Shown: positions 29,360-37,069 of the stretch, one piece after another
Position numbering within the stretch: position 1 is the stretch's first letter
How the letters are laid out: each line of letters starts with the position of its first letter
Source of the DNA: Bergeyella sp.
GTDB taxonomy: Bacteria > Bacteroidota > Bacteroidia > Flavobacteriales > Weeksellaceae
Assembly: GCA_030263285.1 (NCBI GenBank)
Contig: SZYB01000001.1
Span: 1 to 64,000, forward strand
Length of the DNA: 64,000 nt
Direction: 5' to 3'
The notes under the pieces: model-generated
Told to the model about the DNA's origin: nothing
Database searches by the model: none
Seen by the model: the letters and a program-made list of their open reading frames with translations, nothing else
Program-made: the position numbers and the translations under genes

Positions 29360-32300
29360 TCAAATATAGATAATCTCACAAGTCAGAATCTTTTTGCCCA
29401 TACTTTTTAGTGCGTTTTTGTAAGTGTTCATCTGAGTTTTGTGTGAGGGACGAGGAGTTCCCGTTTTGAAGTCGATAAGCATAATTCCGTCCTGGGTTTG
29501 TATTATTCTGTCGGGGCGCAGTGCGGTGGAAGAAATTCCGTCGGAAATAAAAATATCACGCTCGGAGATGACCTCTAGTCCTTCTCGGAAGTAGGGTGCG
29601 TATTTCTTATTCCGAAGGACTTGCAACAGATTTTTTTTTATTTCATCCTTATCTTTTTGTGTGAGACTGCCTTCCAGAAGATAAGAGAGCAAGACCGGTT
29701 CCAGATCTTTTTCAGTCTTGAGTTTTGCCAGAATTTCGTGGGTAAGAATTCCTTTTCTTATTTTTGGGTTTGTATTCTGATAGTTCTTGGCAGGAGTGGC
29801 AATTTGTATCAAAGGACTTAAGAGGGCAGGGGTACGAAGCGGGGGGATAGATAAGGTTGTTTTTGTGTGAAGGAGATTACCGGGATTGGATTTTTTGCAG
29901 ATAAAATCATGTTCGGGATAAAGATCAAATGAACTTTCGTCTCCACTTCGAGGATATTTTGAGGATATAAATTCATAAATTCCTGTTCCTTTTGAACCGG
30001 TAGAAGGTCTTTGAAGATAAAGAAAAAGTTGTTCTCTAGGTCTTGTGGTCGCTACATATAGAATGCACAACTTGTCAAGCGTGTTTTGGTACGTATTTTC
30101 TTCATTGAAGTTTTGTATGTCTTGATCATACGGAGAGAGTTTTGTGTTAAAAGGACTGATGTATATAGACTGCAGAGATTCATGTTCTGACAGAGAATAC
30201 CAGCAATTTTCTTTACTGTTCCTAACGCTGTTGGGTTGAGGAAGAAAAACAACAGGGAACTCCAATCCCTTTGCAGAATGGATGGTCATGAATTTTATGG
30301 CGTCTAAAGTGTCAGACGTTTTAAGGGAGATTTTGTGTGCTTCCTCATCCCAATAGAGTAAGAATTTTTTGAGACTTGGGTCGGTGTGTAAGCAAAAGTT
30401 ATACGCGATTTCTAAAAAGTTTAGGATAAAATGTATTTCTTTTGAGCCCTGAGAAAATTCCTGAGAAAAGTATTCTAGCGTATTGTAAAGACTGAGTTTC
30501 GGGAGGTTTTTGGGCGTGAGGCGTAGCGCATATTTTTTTTCTATATGTGCCGTTATTTTTTCTTTTTTTGGATATTCTATTATCTCCAAAATCTCTTTGG
30601 TAAAGTCTGTGGTGTTTATTCTTCCTAGTGTTTGTAAGTAATACAGACATCTCACAACAGAACTCAGATCCAGAGGATCCTCTTGCCATTTAAGGAATTC
30701 TATTACTGCTTTTAGGGTGAGGGAAGTATCCAAGGTGAGTCCTTTTTCCCCTACCGTTTTTATATAGCTCCGTTTTCCCATGTAGTTTACTTTGTTTTTA
30801 CCCAGAAGCGACATATATGCGCCAATTTCTTTGGCGGTTCTACAGATAATGGCAATATCAGAAAACGCATGACCGTTATCCAGACATTCCTGTATGTCGA
30901 GAAGCATTTGTCGAGAAGCACTTTCAAAGAAATCTTCTTGATTTCTGGAGTAATCACTTAAGTGGACTTTTACTCTTCCCATGTTTTTGCGAATGGACTT
31001 TTGGTAAGCCTGTTGAGAGAAGAGTAACCGATGTTCTTCCTTCAGATTTTCACTTAGGAAGGGATAGAGGGCGTTATTAAAATCGACAATATTTTTTGCG
31101 CTTCTCCAGTTGTTTTGTAAAATCTCTATTCTGGGAGGAAGGACAGAAGGTTCTCTCCCGTGAATGATGTCCAGCATAATTCTGCTGTCTCCTCCCCGAA
31201 ATCTGTAGATACTCTGTTTGGGGTCCCCTACAAGGGTAAAAGAATTACCTTCTGTAGAGAGGCTGTTTTCCTTTAGAGGGATAAAATTTTTCCATTGTAG
31301 GGTAGAGGTGTCTTGAAATTCGTCTATGAAAAAATGATGAAATCTTACCCCAATTTTCTCGTAAATAAATGCAGAGGGTTCATTTCTTAAATGCTCGTAG
31401 ATAAGAGCATTGAATTTTGACAATAAAAGGACTTCTTGTTCGTTTTCTATTTGTTTCAGAGTACTTTGTATCTCTTGATTGAACTTAAAGGGAAGGAGCT
31501 CTTGCAGAATTTTTTCTGTCTTTGTTCTTTTTATGTGGAGTTTTATTATTTTCTGTCTGTTCTCTATAAGAGTTTCCAAAATCTCCTCTACGGCGCTTTT
31601 TGTACCAGGTACCTTGGAAGTGCTTCCTTTTCGGAAATTTTCTAGGGATTTGTCTTCATTAGAGGGAAAGGGGAAGTCTCTTCTTCCCTCCAAAAATTTT
31701 ATGTATTCAGAAAAAAATACCGCAATGCTATTTCTAGATTTGCCATAAAAATCATGAGAAGTAAGTTTTTTTTCTTCTATCAGCCTAAGGGAATGCAATG
31801 CAACTTTTTTGGATTTTTCTTTGGAGTCGGATATATCTTTTCTAAGTTTTTTTTTCAGCTTTTCATAAGTATCCCAGTCAAAGGAGATGTTTTTTTTCAG
31901 TTCTGCATAGTGGCGGTCTTGGATGTAATCTTTAGCCCTTTCATAAAGGGTTTGTCTTACGTGTACACGCTCTTCATGCTCCAGGTGATAGAGTACCAGA
32001 TCCATAAATACAGTCGATCGTTTCTCATCATCTCCTATTTTGTGTAAAAGCCTGTCAATAGCTTCCACTAAAAAAGGTTCGTTTTTTATCTCCAAAGAAA
32101 ATTGTTGAGGCAGTCCTAATTCATAGCTAAAGCTCCTGATCAGCCTGCTGTTAAATTTATCTATGGTTCCAACATTGAGGGAAGAATAATGGTGAAGTAC
32201 ATAGTCTAGAACGTTTTGTGACCGAAAATGCAGTTCTTCTGGTGTTATCTCTATTCCTTGCTTCTTTAAGGTGTTTTGTACGTCGATGAGCAGGAGGTTG

Positions 32301-32521
32301 TCTTTATAATTTTGTGCAGTAAAGGATTTCAATCCCAGTAAGATTCTTTCCTTCATTTCGTTAGCCGCCTTATTGGTGAAAGTGAGTGCCAAGACGTTTT
32401 TTATGGTATCAAAAGCTCCAGGAGATGCGAGACAGAGACTCAGTATTTTTTGTACGAGGAAATAGGTTTTTCCGGAGCCTGCCGAGGCACTTATTACGTT
32501 ATAGGGAGATAGTGGAAGCAT
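29360..32521 (-). CDS. AddA/RecB-like ATP-dependent helicase-nuclease
   Basis: A 1053-residue UvrD-type helicase fused to a C-terminal nuclease, expected in double-strand break processing. Walker A is SASAGSGKTYFLV (Lys18); helicase motifs include LALTFTNKAANEMKERI, FHHFFIDEFQDTSTLQW, LVGDPKQSIYRFRGGDS, FMTIHSAKGLEFPVVFL and LYVATTRPREQLFLYL. The last ~80 residues carry the PD-(D/E)xK nuclease signature LRPDRIIQTQDGIMLIDFKT. In Bacteroidetes this protein normally works with an AddB-like partner; none is adjacent, and the flanks are der and rpsU. Confidence 0.9.
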   Translation of the reverse strand: MLPLSPYNVISASAGSGKTYFLVQKILSLCLASPGAFDTIKNVLALTFTNKAANEMKERILLGLKSFTAQNYKDNLLLIDVQNTLKKQGIEITPEELHFRSQNVLDYVLHHYSSLNVGTIDKFNSRLIRSFSYELGLPQQFSLEIKNEPFLVEAIDRLLHKIGDDEKRSTVFMDLVLYHLEHEERVHVRQTLYERAKDYIQDRHYAELKKNISFDWDTYEKLKKKLRKDISDSKEKSKKVALHSLRLIEEKKLTSHDFYGKSRNSIAVFFSEYIKFLEGRRDFPFPSNEDKSLENFRKGSTSKVPGTKSAVEEILETLIENRQKIIKLHIKRTKTEKILQELLPFKFNQEIQSTLKQIENEQEVLLLSKFNALIYEHLRNEPSAFIYEKIGVRFHHFFIDEFQDTSTLQWKNFIPLKENSLSTEGNSFTLVGDPKQSIYRFRGGDSRIMLDIIHGREPSVLPPRIEILQNNWRSAKNIVDFNNALYPFLSENLKEEHRLLFSQQAYQKSIRKNMGRVKVHLSDYSRNQEDFFESASRQMLLDIQECLDNGHAFSDIAIICRTAKEIGAYMSLLGKNKVNYMGKRSYIKTVGEKGLTLDTSLTLKAVIEFLKWQEDPLDLSSVVRCLYYLQTLGRINTTDFTKEILEIIEYPKKEKITAHIEKKYALRLTPKNLPKLSLYNTLEYFSQEFSQGSKEIHFILNFLEIAYNFCLHTDPSLKKFLLYWDEEAHKISLKTSDTLDAIKFMTIHSAKGLEFPVVFLPQPNSVRNSKENCWYSLSEHESLQSIYISPFNTKLSPYDQDIQNFNEENTYQNTLDKLCILYVATTRPREQLFLYLQRPSTGSKGTGIYEFISSKYPRSGDESSFDLYPEHDFICKKSNPGNLLHTKTTLSIPPLRTPALLSPLIQIATPAKNYQNTNPKIRKGILTHEILAKLKTEKDLEPVLLSYLLEGSLTQKDKDEIKKNLLQVLRNKKYAPYFREGLEVISERDIFISDGISSTALRPDRIIQTQDGIMLIDFKTGTPRPSHKTQMNTYKNALKSMGKKILTCEIIYI

Positions 32522-32591
32522 TTATTTTCAGGTTAACGGGTGAACAAGGGAAAATATAACCATGACGACGAGAACAAAAGTAGGTCTAATT

Positions 32592-32624
32592 TTTGGAATT
32601 AATAAAAAAATTACACTACATTTG
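32592..32624 (+). promoter_or_regulatory. promoter of the rpsU-xerC-hpf operon
   Basis: TTTG at 32592-32595 and TACATTTG at 32617-32624 match the Bacteroidetes -33/-7 pair, with 21 bases between. The same geometry recurs before the tRNA operon at 34159-34191. The element lies 29 bases before the rpsU ATG. Confidence 0.6.
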
Positions 32625-32653
32625 CGCCTACGAAATGAGATGTAAGTAAAGTT

Positions 32654-32851
32654 ATGTTAATAATTCAGGTAAAAGAAGGAGAGTCCATAGACAGGGCGCT
32701 TAAAAAGTACAAGAGGAAATTTGACAAGACCAGAGTGATAAGGCAGCTTAGAGCAAGGCAGCAGTTTATCAAGCCTTCGGTGATCTCCAGACAACAAAGG
32801 CTGAAGGCGGCTTATAAGCAAAGAATGCTGAGCAGAGAAGAACAGGCATAA
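32654..32851 (+). CDS. rpsU: 30S ribosomal protein S21
   Basis: S21 is a small basic protein of the 30S platform near the anti-Shine-Dalgarno sequence. The 65 residues match the family (MLIIQVKEGESIDRALKKY; KPSVISRQQRLKAAYK). The Bacteroidetes form lacks the long basic C-tail of E. coli. A terminator follows, so transcription into xerC may be attenuated or independent. Confidence 0.96.
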   Translation: MLIIQVKEGESIDRALKKYKRKFDKTRVIRQLRARQQFIKPSVISRQQRLKAAYKQRMLSREEQA

Positions 32852-32876
32852 TTATTTTTTATGTAGATTTACGTAC

Positions 32877-32910
32877 ACTTCCTAAAATGTTTTAGGAAGT
32901 TTTTTATTTT
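32877..32910 (+). terminator. terminator after rpsU
   Basis: ACTTCCTAAAA and TTTTAGGAAGT form a perfect 11-base stem with a two-base gap at the tip, followed by TTTTTTATTTT. It lies 26 bases after the rpsU stop and ends just before xerC. Confidence 0.85.
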
Positions 32911-32917
32911 GTGATGT

Positions 32918-33805
32918 ATGTACATGATTGAAAAATTTCTAGAATATATAAGGGTAGAGAAGAGGTACTCAGAAAATACCCTGAAAAGTTACAGGAAAGA
33001 TTTAGAAGATTTTTTGTCTTTTGTGAGGCAAACGGAGAGTACGGATGTTCTTTCAGATGTGGATAAAAAAGTGGTGAGAAACTTTGTAGCTTTTTCTAGT
33101 AGGGAAAACTATTCTAAAAGGAGTATTAACAGGAAGCTTTCTTCTTTACGGAGTTTTTATTTGTTTCTTCTAAAGATAGGGGAGATATCTGTTTCTCCGT
33201 TGGAGGATATCCGTTCGCTTAAGTTTTATCCGGAAAAGCAGGTGCCTATGTCGGTTGAAGAAATGAACTTTCTTAAAGATGTCGTTATGTCGGAGTCTGG
33301 TCTTCTGGAGAAACTCATTTTGGAGACTTTTTACCAGACAGGAATAAGGAAATCGGAGCTTTGTTCTCTCACAATCCAGAATGTTGATTTTTCAAAGCGG
33401 GAGATAAAAATTATAGGGAAAGGAAATAAAACACGAGTCATTCCCATCTCGGATGAGTTGGCAAAATATTTTTATGAGTACGCGCAAAATAGGACACCGG
33501 ACGAAGGGTATAAAGAGTATTTTTTTCTTAGTAAAAAAGGGCGAAAATTAGACGAAAAGTTTGTGTATTCTGTCGTGAATAAGTACCTTAGTAGGGCGAC
33601 ACACAAAACGAAAACGAGTCCGCATATACTGAGACATACTTTCGCTACGCATGTCTTGGATAATGGTGCAGAGATTTCCAGGGTGAAGAAAATTCTGGGG
33701 CATTCCAGTTTGGTGAGTACTCAGGTGTATATTACCGCTAACATAGAGCGGTTGAAAAGGGTGTTAAGCAATGCACATCCAAGAGCAAGGAAAGACAAAA
33801 AATAA
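32918..33805 (+). CDS. XerC/XerD-type tyrosine recombinase
   Basis: A 295-residue tyrosine recombinase of the chromosome dimer resolution type. The N-terminal SAM-like domain reads FLEYIRVEKRYSENTLKSYR. The catalytic residues are visible: Arg in TGIRKSELCSL, Lys in GKGNKTRVIP, HxxR in HILRHTFATHVLD, His in LGHSSLVSTQVY and nucleophile Tyr in the same segment. Position between rpsU and hpf is the conserved flavobacterial place of the housekeeping enzyme, so a phage or transposon integrase is unlikely. Assignment to XerC versus XerD is not possible by eye. Confidence 0.9.
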   Translation: MYMIEKFLEYIRVEKRYSENTLKSYRKDLEDFLSFVRQTESTDVLSDVDKKVVRNFVAFSSRENYSKRSINRKLSSLRSFYLFLLKIGEISVSPLEDIRSLKFYPEKQVPMSVEEMNFLKDVVMSESGLLEKLILETFYQTGIRKSELCSLTIQNVDFSKREIKIIGKGNKTRVIPISDELAKYFYEYAQNRTPDEGYKEYFFLSKKGRKLDEKFVYSVVNKYLSRATHKTKTSPHILRHTFATHVLDNGAEISRVKKILGHSSLVSTQVYITANIERLKRVLSNAHPRARKDKK

Positions 33806-33830
33806 AAAGGATAAATTTAATTTTGTAGTT

Positions 33831-34121
33831 ATGAAAATTACCGTACGATCCATAGGGCTTACACCGCATGCGCCACTAGAGGAGTATGTAGAAAAAAAAA
33901 TAGGCAAACTGGATACTTTTTACGATAAGATCATAGGGTGTAAGGTTTTTTTGAAGGTGGAAAATAAATCAGAACGGGAGAATAAAACGGTTGAGGTTTG
34001 TCTTGCCATACCGGGAGACGACATTGTGGTGAAGAAGACAAGTGCGAGTTTTGAAGAAAGTATAGATTTATGCACGGATGCAGCAAAAAAACTTTTGATC
34101 AAGAAAAAGGAAACCTCATAA
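33831..34121 (+). CDS. hpf: ribosome hibernation-promoting factor, short type
   Basis: HPF/YfiA proteins bind the 30S decoding site and idle ribosomes in stationary phase. The ATG at 33831 gives 96 residues with the beta-alpha-beta-beta-beta-alpha fold (MKITVRSIGLTPHAPLEEYV; KKIGKLDTFYDKIIGCKVFL; ASFEESIDLCTDAAKKLLIK). There is no C-terminal dimerisation domain. It follows xerC by 25 bases and precedes the tRNA operon. Confidence 0.93.
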   Translation: MKITVRSIGLTPHAPLEEYVEKKIGKLDTFYDKIIGCKVFLKVENKSERENKTVEVCLAIPGDDIVVKKTSASFEESIDLCTDAAKKLLIKKKETS

Positions 34122-34158
34122 ACAATCTGCAAGAAGGGAAAATATTTTTTTCCAATTA

Positions 34159-34191
34159 TTTGTGAATTTAAAAGATTCTATCTTATATTTG
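34159..34191 (+). promoter_or_regulatory. promoter of the four-tRNA operon
   Basis: TTTG at 34159-34162 and TATATTTG at 34184-34191, with 21 bases between, match the -33/-7 pair. It lies 40 bases before the first tRNA. Confidence 0.6.
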
Positions 34192-34231
34192 CAATCGCAA
34201 AGCAAGAGAGGGGTTGTTTGGGATTTGTTTT

Positions 34232-34305
34232 GCCTCCATAGCTCAGCTGGTCAGAGCACGTGATTTGTAATCTCGGGGTCGTGGGTTCGAATCCCTCTGG
34301 AGGCT
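34232..34305 (+). tRNA. tRNA-Thr (TGT anticodon)
   Basis: The acceptor stem GCCTCCA/TGGAGGC closes the molecule, the D-arm is GCTC-GAGC, the anticodon loop is TTTGTAA (anticodon TGT), and the T-loop is TTCGAAT. Both the anticodon stem (CGTGA/TCTCG) and the T stem (GTGGG/CCCTC) contain one T-T mismatch. It is the first of four tRNAs. Confidence 0.93.
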
Positions 34306-34316
34306 CGCAAAAGAAT

Positions 34317-34397
34317 GGGGAGATTCCAGAGCGGTCAAATGGGACTGACTGTAACTCAGTTGCTTCGGCTTCGTAGGTTCGAATCCTGCTCTCCCCA
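34317..34397 (+). tRNA. tRNA-Tyr (GTA anticodon)
   Basis: A class II tRNA with acceptor stem GGGGAGA/TCTCCCC, anticodon stem-loop ACTGA-CTGTAAC-TCAGT (anticodon GTA), and a long variable arm TGCTTCGGCTTCG. The discriminator is A, as required for Tyr. Confidence 0.95.
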
Positions 34398-34495
34398 CTT
34401 TCTTATTTTAATTTTTGGAAAAAAAATTGCAAGTTCTGAATTTTTAGTGTAAGTTCGCATACCGTTTGCCAACCTTTTTTTGGAAACAAAAGAAT

Positions 34496-34568
34496 GCGGA
34501 AGTAGCTCAGTTGGTAGAGCGTCAGCCTTCCAAGCTGAATGTCGCGGGTTCGACCCCCGTCTTCCGCT
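34496..34568 (+). tRNA. tRNA-Gly (TCC anticodon)
   Basis: Acceptor stem GCGGAAG pairs with CTTCCGC; the anticodon loop CTTCCAA gives TCC, reading GGA and related glycine codons; the discriminator is T. It lies 98 bases after tRNA-Tyr, a larger gap than the 11 bases between the first two. Confidence 0.95.
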
Positions 34569-34614
34569 CAAAATCACACCGAATACTTTTCTGGTTGTGG
34601 TTTTTTTTTACGAC

Positions 34615-34686
34615 GCCGATATAGCTCAGCGGTAGAGCGCTTCCTTGGTAAGGAAGAGGTCTCGGGTTCAAGTCCCGATATTGGCT
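34615..34686 (+). tRNA. tRNA-Thr (GGT anticodon)
   Basis: Acceptor stem GCCGATA pairs with TATTGGC with one G-T pair; anticodon stem-loop CTTCC-TTGGTAA-GGAAG gives GGT. In many bacteria this Thr-Tyr-Gly-Thr operon runs directly into tuf. Here it is followed by about 170 bases without a gene and then a LytTR regulator on the opposite strand. Confidence 0.95.
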
Positions 34687-34858
34687 CTGTCATTAGGTTT
34701 TGGTAATTAATAAATTACAGAATCTTAGAACCTTACGTTTCGGGGTATGGTCTGTTTTGCAACGTGTTTGTAAGCGTGATTATCAATTAAGATGGCGGCA
34801 AAATTTATTCTGGTCAAACACCCCGCTTTGAGGATAGAGTCCCGAGGAATTCTTTAGA

Positions 34859-35572
34859 TTAAATGGGTTGGGCAGGGAAGTTTCCTGAAAGCAACCGTTT
34901 GAACAATTCTCTTTTAAATGTGATTCCAATAGGAAGTGTTTTACCGGATACGACTACTTCTTTTTCCGAATAGTGTGATATTTTACCCAAATTAACGGCA
35001 AAAGATTTGTGAATCCGTACAAACCGTTTTGGGGAAAGGTGGGATAAAATTTCTTGTGTGGTGGTCGATGCCAGATAAAATCTCGAGCCGACATATACTT
35101 TGACATAATTGCCTAAACTTTGTACATAATCAACATCGGCTTCAGAAAGCTGTATTTTCTCTTTATCTACCTTGAGAGTTAAAGTTTTCGGCATAAAAAG
35201 TTCTGCTGCATTATGCAATGATAAAAACTTTTTCACCGCTTTCTGGAAACGAGGATAAGGAATGGGTTTTAGCAGGTAATCGACAACACCATAGTCATAA
35301 CTCTTCAGGGCGTATTGAGAATAGGCAGTGGTCAGTATGGCTTTGGGCGGATTGGGGTGTGATTGCAAAAATTCGAGCCCGCTTGTTTCGGGTACATGGA
35401 TGTCCAAGAACAGGAGATCGGTATCATTGTCCCTAAGGTATTCCGTGACCTCCGGAATATTATAGCATTGTGTAACCAACTGTAGCTGTGGAGACCTATT
35501 GATATAGTTTTTCAAAACCATATGTGCAGCAGGCTCGTCATCTACTATGATACAGGTAAATACTTCTCTCAT
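34859..35572 (-). CDS. LytTR-family response regulator
   Basis: A 237-residue regulator: receiver domain at residues about 5-120 with acidic IIVDDEPAAHM, the phosphorylated Asp in LLFLDIHVPETSGL and the conserved Lys in YLLKPIPYPRF; LytTR DNA-binding domain at about 140-232 with DVDYVQSLGNYVKVYV and KRFVRIHKSFAVNL. It is encoded 12 bases after the sensor kinase, so the two form a two-component system. The pair is divergent from the ApbE-Rnf-like operon and is the obvious candidate for its control, although no binding site is recognised. Confidence 0.92.
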   Translation of the reverse strand: MREVFTCIIVDDEPAAHMVLKNYINRSPQLQLVTQCYNIPEVTEYLRDNDTDLLFLDIHVPETSGLEFLQSHPNPPKAILTTAYSQYALKSYDYGVVDYLLKPIPYPRFQKAVKKFLSLHNAAELFMPKTLTLKVDKEKIQLSEADVDYVQSLGNYVKVYVGSRFYLASTTTQEILSHLSPKRFVRIHKSFAVNLGKISHYSEKEVVVSGKTLPIGITFKRELFKRLLSGNFPAQPI

Positions 35573-35584
35573 CCTTTATAACGT

Positions 35585-36595
35585 TTATAATGCGATTTGC
35601 AAGTAGGTGTTAAACTGACTTCCCCGCTCGTTTAATCGTAGACTGTATTTGTCGGGGTAAATCATTTGGAGCCTTGTTTTTGTATTTTCCAATCCTACTT
35701 TGGTGGAAGTGATATTGCTGATCGTCCTTGAAAGCGAATTACTAATTTCCAGTACCAATATTCCGTCGTTCACCTTTATGCCAATCTTTATAAAATTTCC
35801 ACTAATGTTCCCAGTTCCGTGTTTGAAAGCATTCTCAATAAACGTAAAGACAATCATGGGGGCGATGGAGTATTCTTCGACATTGTCAGTGGAGATATTA
35901 AGCTCAACGGAACACCGATACCCAAGACGTTCCTTCTCAACAGCGATATAACTTTCAATAAAAGCCATTTCATCTCTAAGCGGGACCCAATCTCTATTGC
36001 TGCTTTCGACTTGGTAGCGCAGGAGTTCCGATACTTTCATTATGGTATCGGGAATACGTTCGGGAAAATCGATGCTCAGACCATAAATCGTGTTCATCGT
36101 ATTGAACAGAAAATGAGGATTGAGCTGTTTGTTGAGTAAATCTATTTTTATTTTCTTTGACAGAATTTCCTTATCTGTTTCTTTTTTCTTTTTATGGTAA
36201 TGCTCTACAAAAAGAGAAGGTCCTGCTATGCAGATATAGGAACCTAAAAGTATCCCGAGCTGATACTGAAAAGACAGTTTAGCAGGGTTATTGTTCAAAA
36301 AGCAGGTCTTGTACAGAAAAATTTGTGCTATTTGGCTAAGGATTATTACAAAGGTCAATAATCCTAGTGACGTAAGAACAACATACATGTACACGTTTTG
36401 CTTTTTTAACAGAAAGGGCAGTATATAAAAGCGGTTGAGCTGTGCATGCACGTACAATACTAGATAATAGGCTCCTCCGAGGAAAAAGCTCTTCAGAGAA
36501 CTGATGAAGATCCAGTCGTTCAGTACAAACAAGATAAAGGAAAAGAGAAGTATCCCCAATTCCAAAACCCATTTGCGATCACCTAACAGTTTCAT
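35585..36595 (-). CDS. LytS-like sensor histidine kinase (His_kinase family)
   Basis: A 336-residue membrane kinase with four predicted membrane segments in the first ~150 residues (LELGILLFSFILFVLNDWIF; SFFLGGAYYLVLYVHAQL; YMYVVLTSLGLLTFVIIL; GILLGSYICIAGPSLF). The phospho-acceptor motif LNKQLNPHFLFNTMNTIYGL follows, and the ATP-binding domain has FTFIENAFKHGTGN (N-box) and VGLENTKTRLQMIY. There is no separate periplasmic sensor domain, so the signal is probably sensed in or near the membrane. It is the first gene of the regulator operon, 48 bases from the divergent small ORF. Confidence 0.92.
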   Translation of the reverse strand: MKLLGDRKWVLELGILLFSFILFVLNDWIFISSLKSFFLGGAYYLVLYVHAQLNRFYILPFLLKKQNVYMYVVLTSLGLLTFVIILSQIAQIFLYKTCFLNNNPAKLSFQYQLGILLGSYICIAGPSLFVEHYHKKKKETDKEILSKKIKIDLLNKQLNPHFLFNTMNTIYGLSIDFPERIPDTIMKVSELLRYQVESSNRDWVPLRDEMAFIESYIAVEKERLGYRCSVELNISTDNVEEYSIAPMIVFTFIENAFKHGTGNISGNFIKIGIKVNDGILVLEISNSLSRTISNITSTKVGLENTKTRLQMIYPDKYSLRLNERGSQFNTYLQIAL

Positions 36596-36643
36596 CGTGC
36601 TGTGTTAACAAGACAAAGATAACGATTCAAATACGCTAAAGTT

Positions 36644-37069
36644 ATGATCAATGACCAATTCAAGTCGTCATTAAAATTTAATATACTTGGGTATGAATGT
36701 ACAGAAAGGATAATTTTGCGTAGTCATCAGTTAATCGATATGGTAAGAGTAAAACCGACACACGTACTTCTCTATCTAATAGGCGTTTCGTTTTTTGTTT
36801 TGGGAAATCGTAAGTTCTGGGATAAAATTCAGGAAGAAGAGAAGAAGAAAGAGCAGGAGAGAAAAAAACGTGAAAGGGCATATGTAGAGTCTTTCAAAAA
36901 ATTTGAAATACAGAATCTGATGTACGATAGTGTCAATAGAATTTGGAAGAATAACCATATCAGTTTTCAGAGGATACATATAGAAAAAGTGAGTTTCTCT
37001 CCCATGTCAAAGATAAATATGGCAAAAACTGAAACAAATGACGATGAGAACGCTTCAGAAAGCTTGTAA
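36644..37069 (+). CDS. small membrane/coiled-coil protein of unknown function
   Basis: This 141-residue frame (an alternative ATG at 36740 gives 109) has one hydrophobic segment, THVLLYLIGVSFFVLG, then a strongly charged helix (DKIQEEEKKKEQERKKRERA), consistent with an anchored coiled coil. No family is recognised and no cysteine pair, heme or FMN-attachment motif is present. The 3' end overlaps the apbE-like start by 32 bases in another frame, suggesting coupled translation. It may be a membrane adaptor for the electron-transfer proteins downstream. An alternative is that it and the ApbE-like gene were once one anchored protein, split by a frameshift. Confidence 0.5.
   Translation: MINDQFKSSLKFNILGYECTERIILRSHQLIDMVRVKPTHVLLYLIGVSFFVLGNRKFWDKIQEEEKKKEQERKKRERAYVESFKKFEIQNLMYDSVNRIWKNNHISFQRIHIEKVSFSPMSKINMAKTETNDDENASESL

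Noticed and set aside
32918-33805. Tyrosine recombinase as a mobile-element integrase for the 35-41 kb block
   Set aside because: Its place between rpsU and hpf and its Xer-like length and motifs fit the housekeeping recombinase; no att-type repeat was found around the block.
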